Made by a program: the position numbers and the translations under genes. The notes below the pieces were generated by a model that was not told the origin of the DNA, searched no databases, and worked only from the letters and a program-made list of their open reading frames with translations. Source: Sipunculus nudus (lineage: Eukaryota; Annelida; Sipuncula; Golfingiida; Sipunculidae). From it: a DNA stretch of 64,000 nucleotides. The number at the start of each line of letters is the position of its first letter. Positions within the stretch are counted from its first letter, which is position 1. Below, one piece after another: positions 63,750 to 64,000 of the stretch. Location of the stretch: NCBI GenBank assembly GCA_026874595.1, contig CM049318.1:48092456-48156455 (forward strand), given 5' to 3'.

Positions 63750-64000
63750 AACATTTGTAGCAGTATATTTAACGAAGCATTTGTGGCAGTATATTTAACG
63801 GAGCATTTTCAGCACTATATTTAACGGAGCATTTGTAGCAGTATTTATAACGGAGCATTTGTAGTAGCATATTCCAACAGTGGATTTTTAGTAGTATGTT
63901 AAACGGAGCATTTGTTGCAGCATATATAACGCGCCATTTGTAGCAGTATATTTAACCGAGCATTTATAGAAGAATATTTTACTGAGCATTTGTTGCAGTA
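63748..64000 (+). repeat. 26-bp tandem repeat, about 9.7 copies, runs off the window
   Basis: The unit starts GGAGCATTTG, continues TAGCAGTATA and ends TTTAAC. Copies diverge by a few bases each, and one is 27 bp. It starts directly at the last CGATGG of the satellite, so two unrelated tandem repeats abut with no spacer. The right end lies outside the window. Confidence 0.92.

Overview
This is a eukaryotic, AT-rich, gene-poor window. There are no operons and no bacterial-style gene density, and the only convincing coding sequence is a short spliced exon with GT-AG boundaries. The style of the repeats suggests a marine invertebrate, most likely a bivalve mollusc: a GACG/GACA microsatellite beside a GCTCAG hairpin, long G-runs, and diverged multi-copy non-coding elements. 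That assignment is inference from sequence style, not from a database match.

Layout. Positions 1-11,750 are a flank of old interspersed repeats. They include an imperfect hairpin (1,103-1,229), two GTAC-rich patches, a 1.69-kb element with long terminal inverted repeats full of TCTCGAGA palindromes (4,578-6,267), and repeat families sharing a GGTGGCGCCACC palindrome (6.6-7.8 kb and 10.0-10.97 kb). Two candidate minus-strand exons follow: 9,577-9,665 (weaker) and 11,526-11,686 (stronger). The stronger exon ends in a 34-bp tandem duplication that copies its splice donor.

Positions 11,751-60,105 are one uninterrupted head-to-tail satellite array of about 48 kb, roughly 1,300 monomers of 36-37 bp. 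Two related monomers, A (36 bp, starts GGTAACAATAAACC) and B (37 bp, starts GGTATACAAAAAATCG), pair as a 73-bp AB dimer. Adding extra A monomers gives 109-bp (AAB) and 145-bp (AAAB) units. These are assembled into larger blocks, duplicated with offsets of 1,236, 1,566, 2,289, 3,015, about 3,600-3,680, 4,985 and 5,494 bp. The 1,566-bp unit is present in almost five copies, and shared variants show that pairs of copies (3,132 bp) were themselves duplicated.

Positions 60,106-63,271 are a different, non-satellite segment. Removing it rejoins a broken B monomer, so it looks like an insertion into the array. It carries two diverged 653-bp internal repeats, a GACG microsatellite and a terminal hairpin. 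The satellite resumes at 63,272-63,749 with unusual 42-bp monomers, then gives way to an unrelated 26-bp tandem repeat that runs off the window.

The many short open frames inside the satellite are artefacts of the repeat. If the minus-strand exon belongs to a live gene, the array starts only about 64 bp upstream of its splice acceptor and would lie in that gene's intron.
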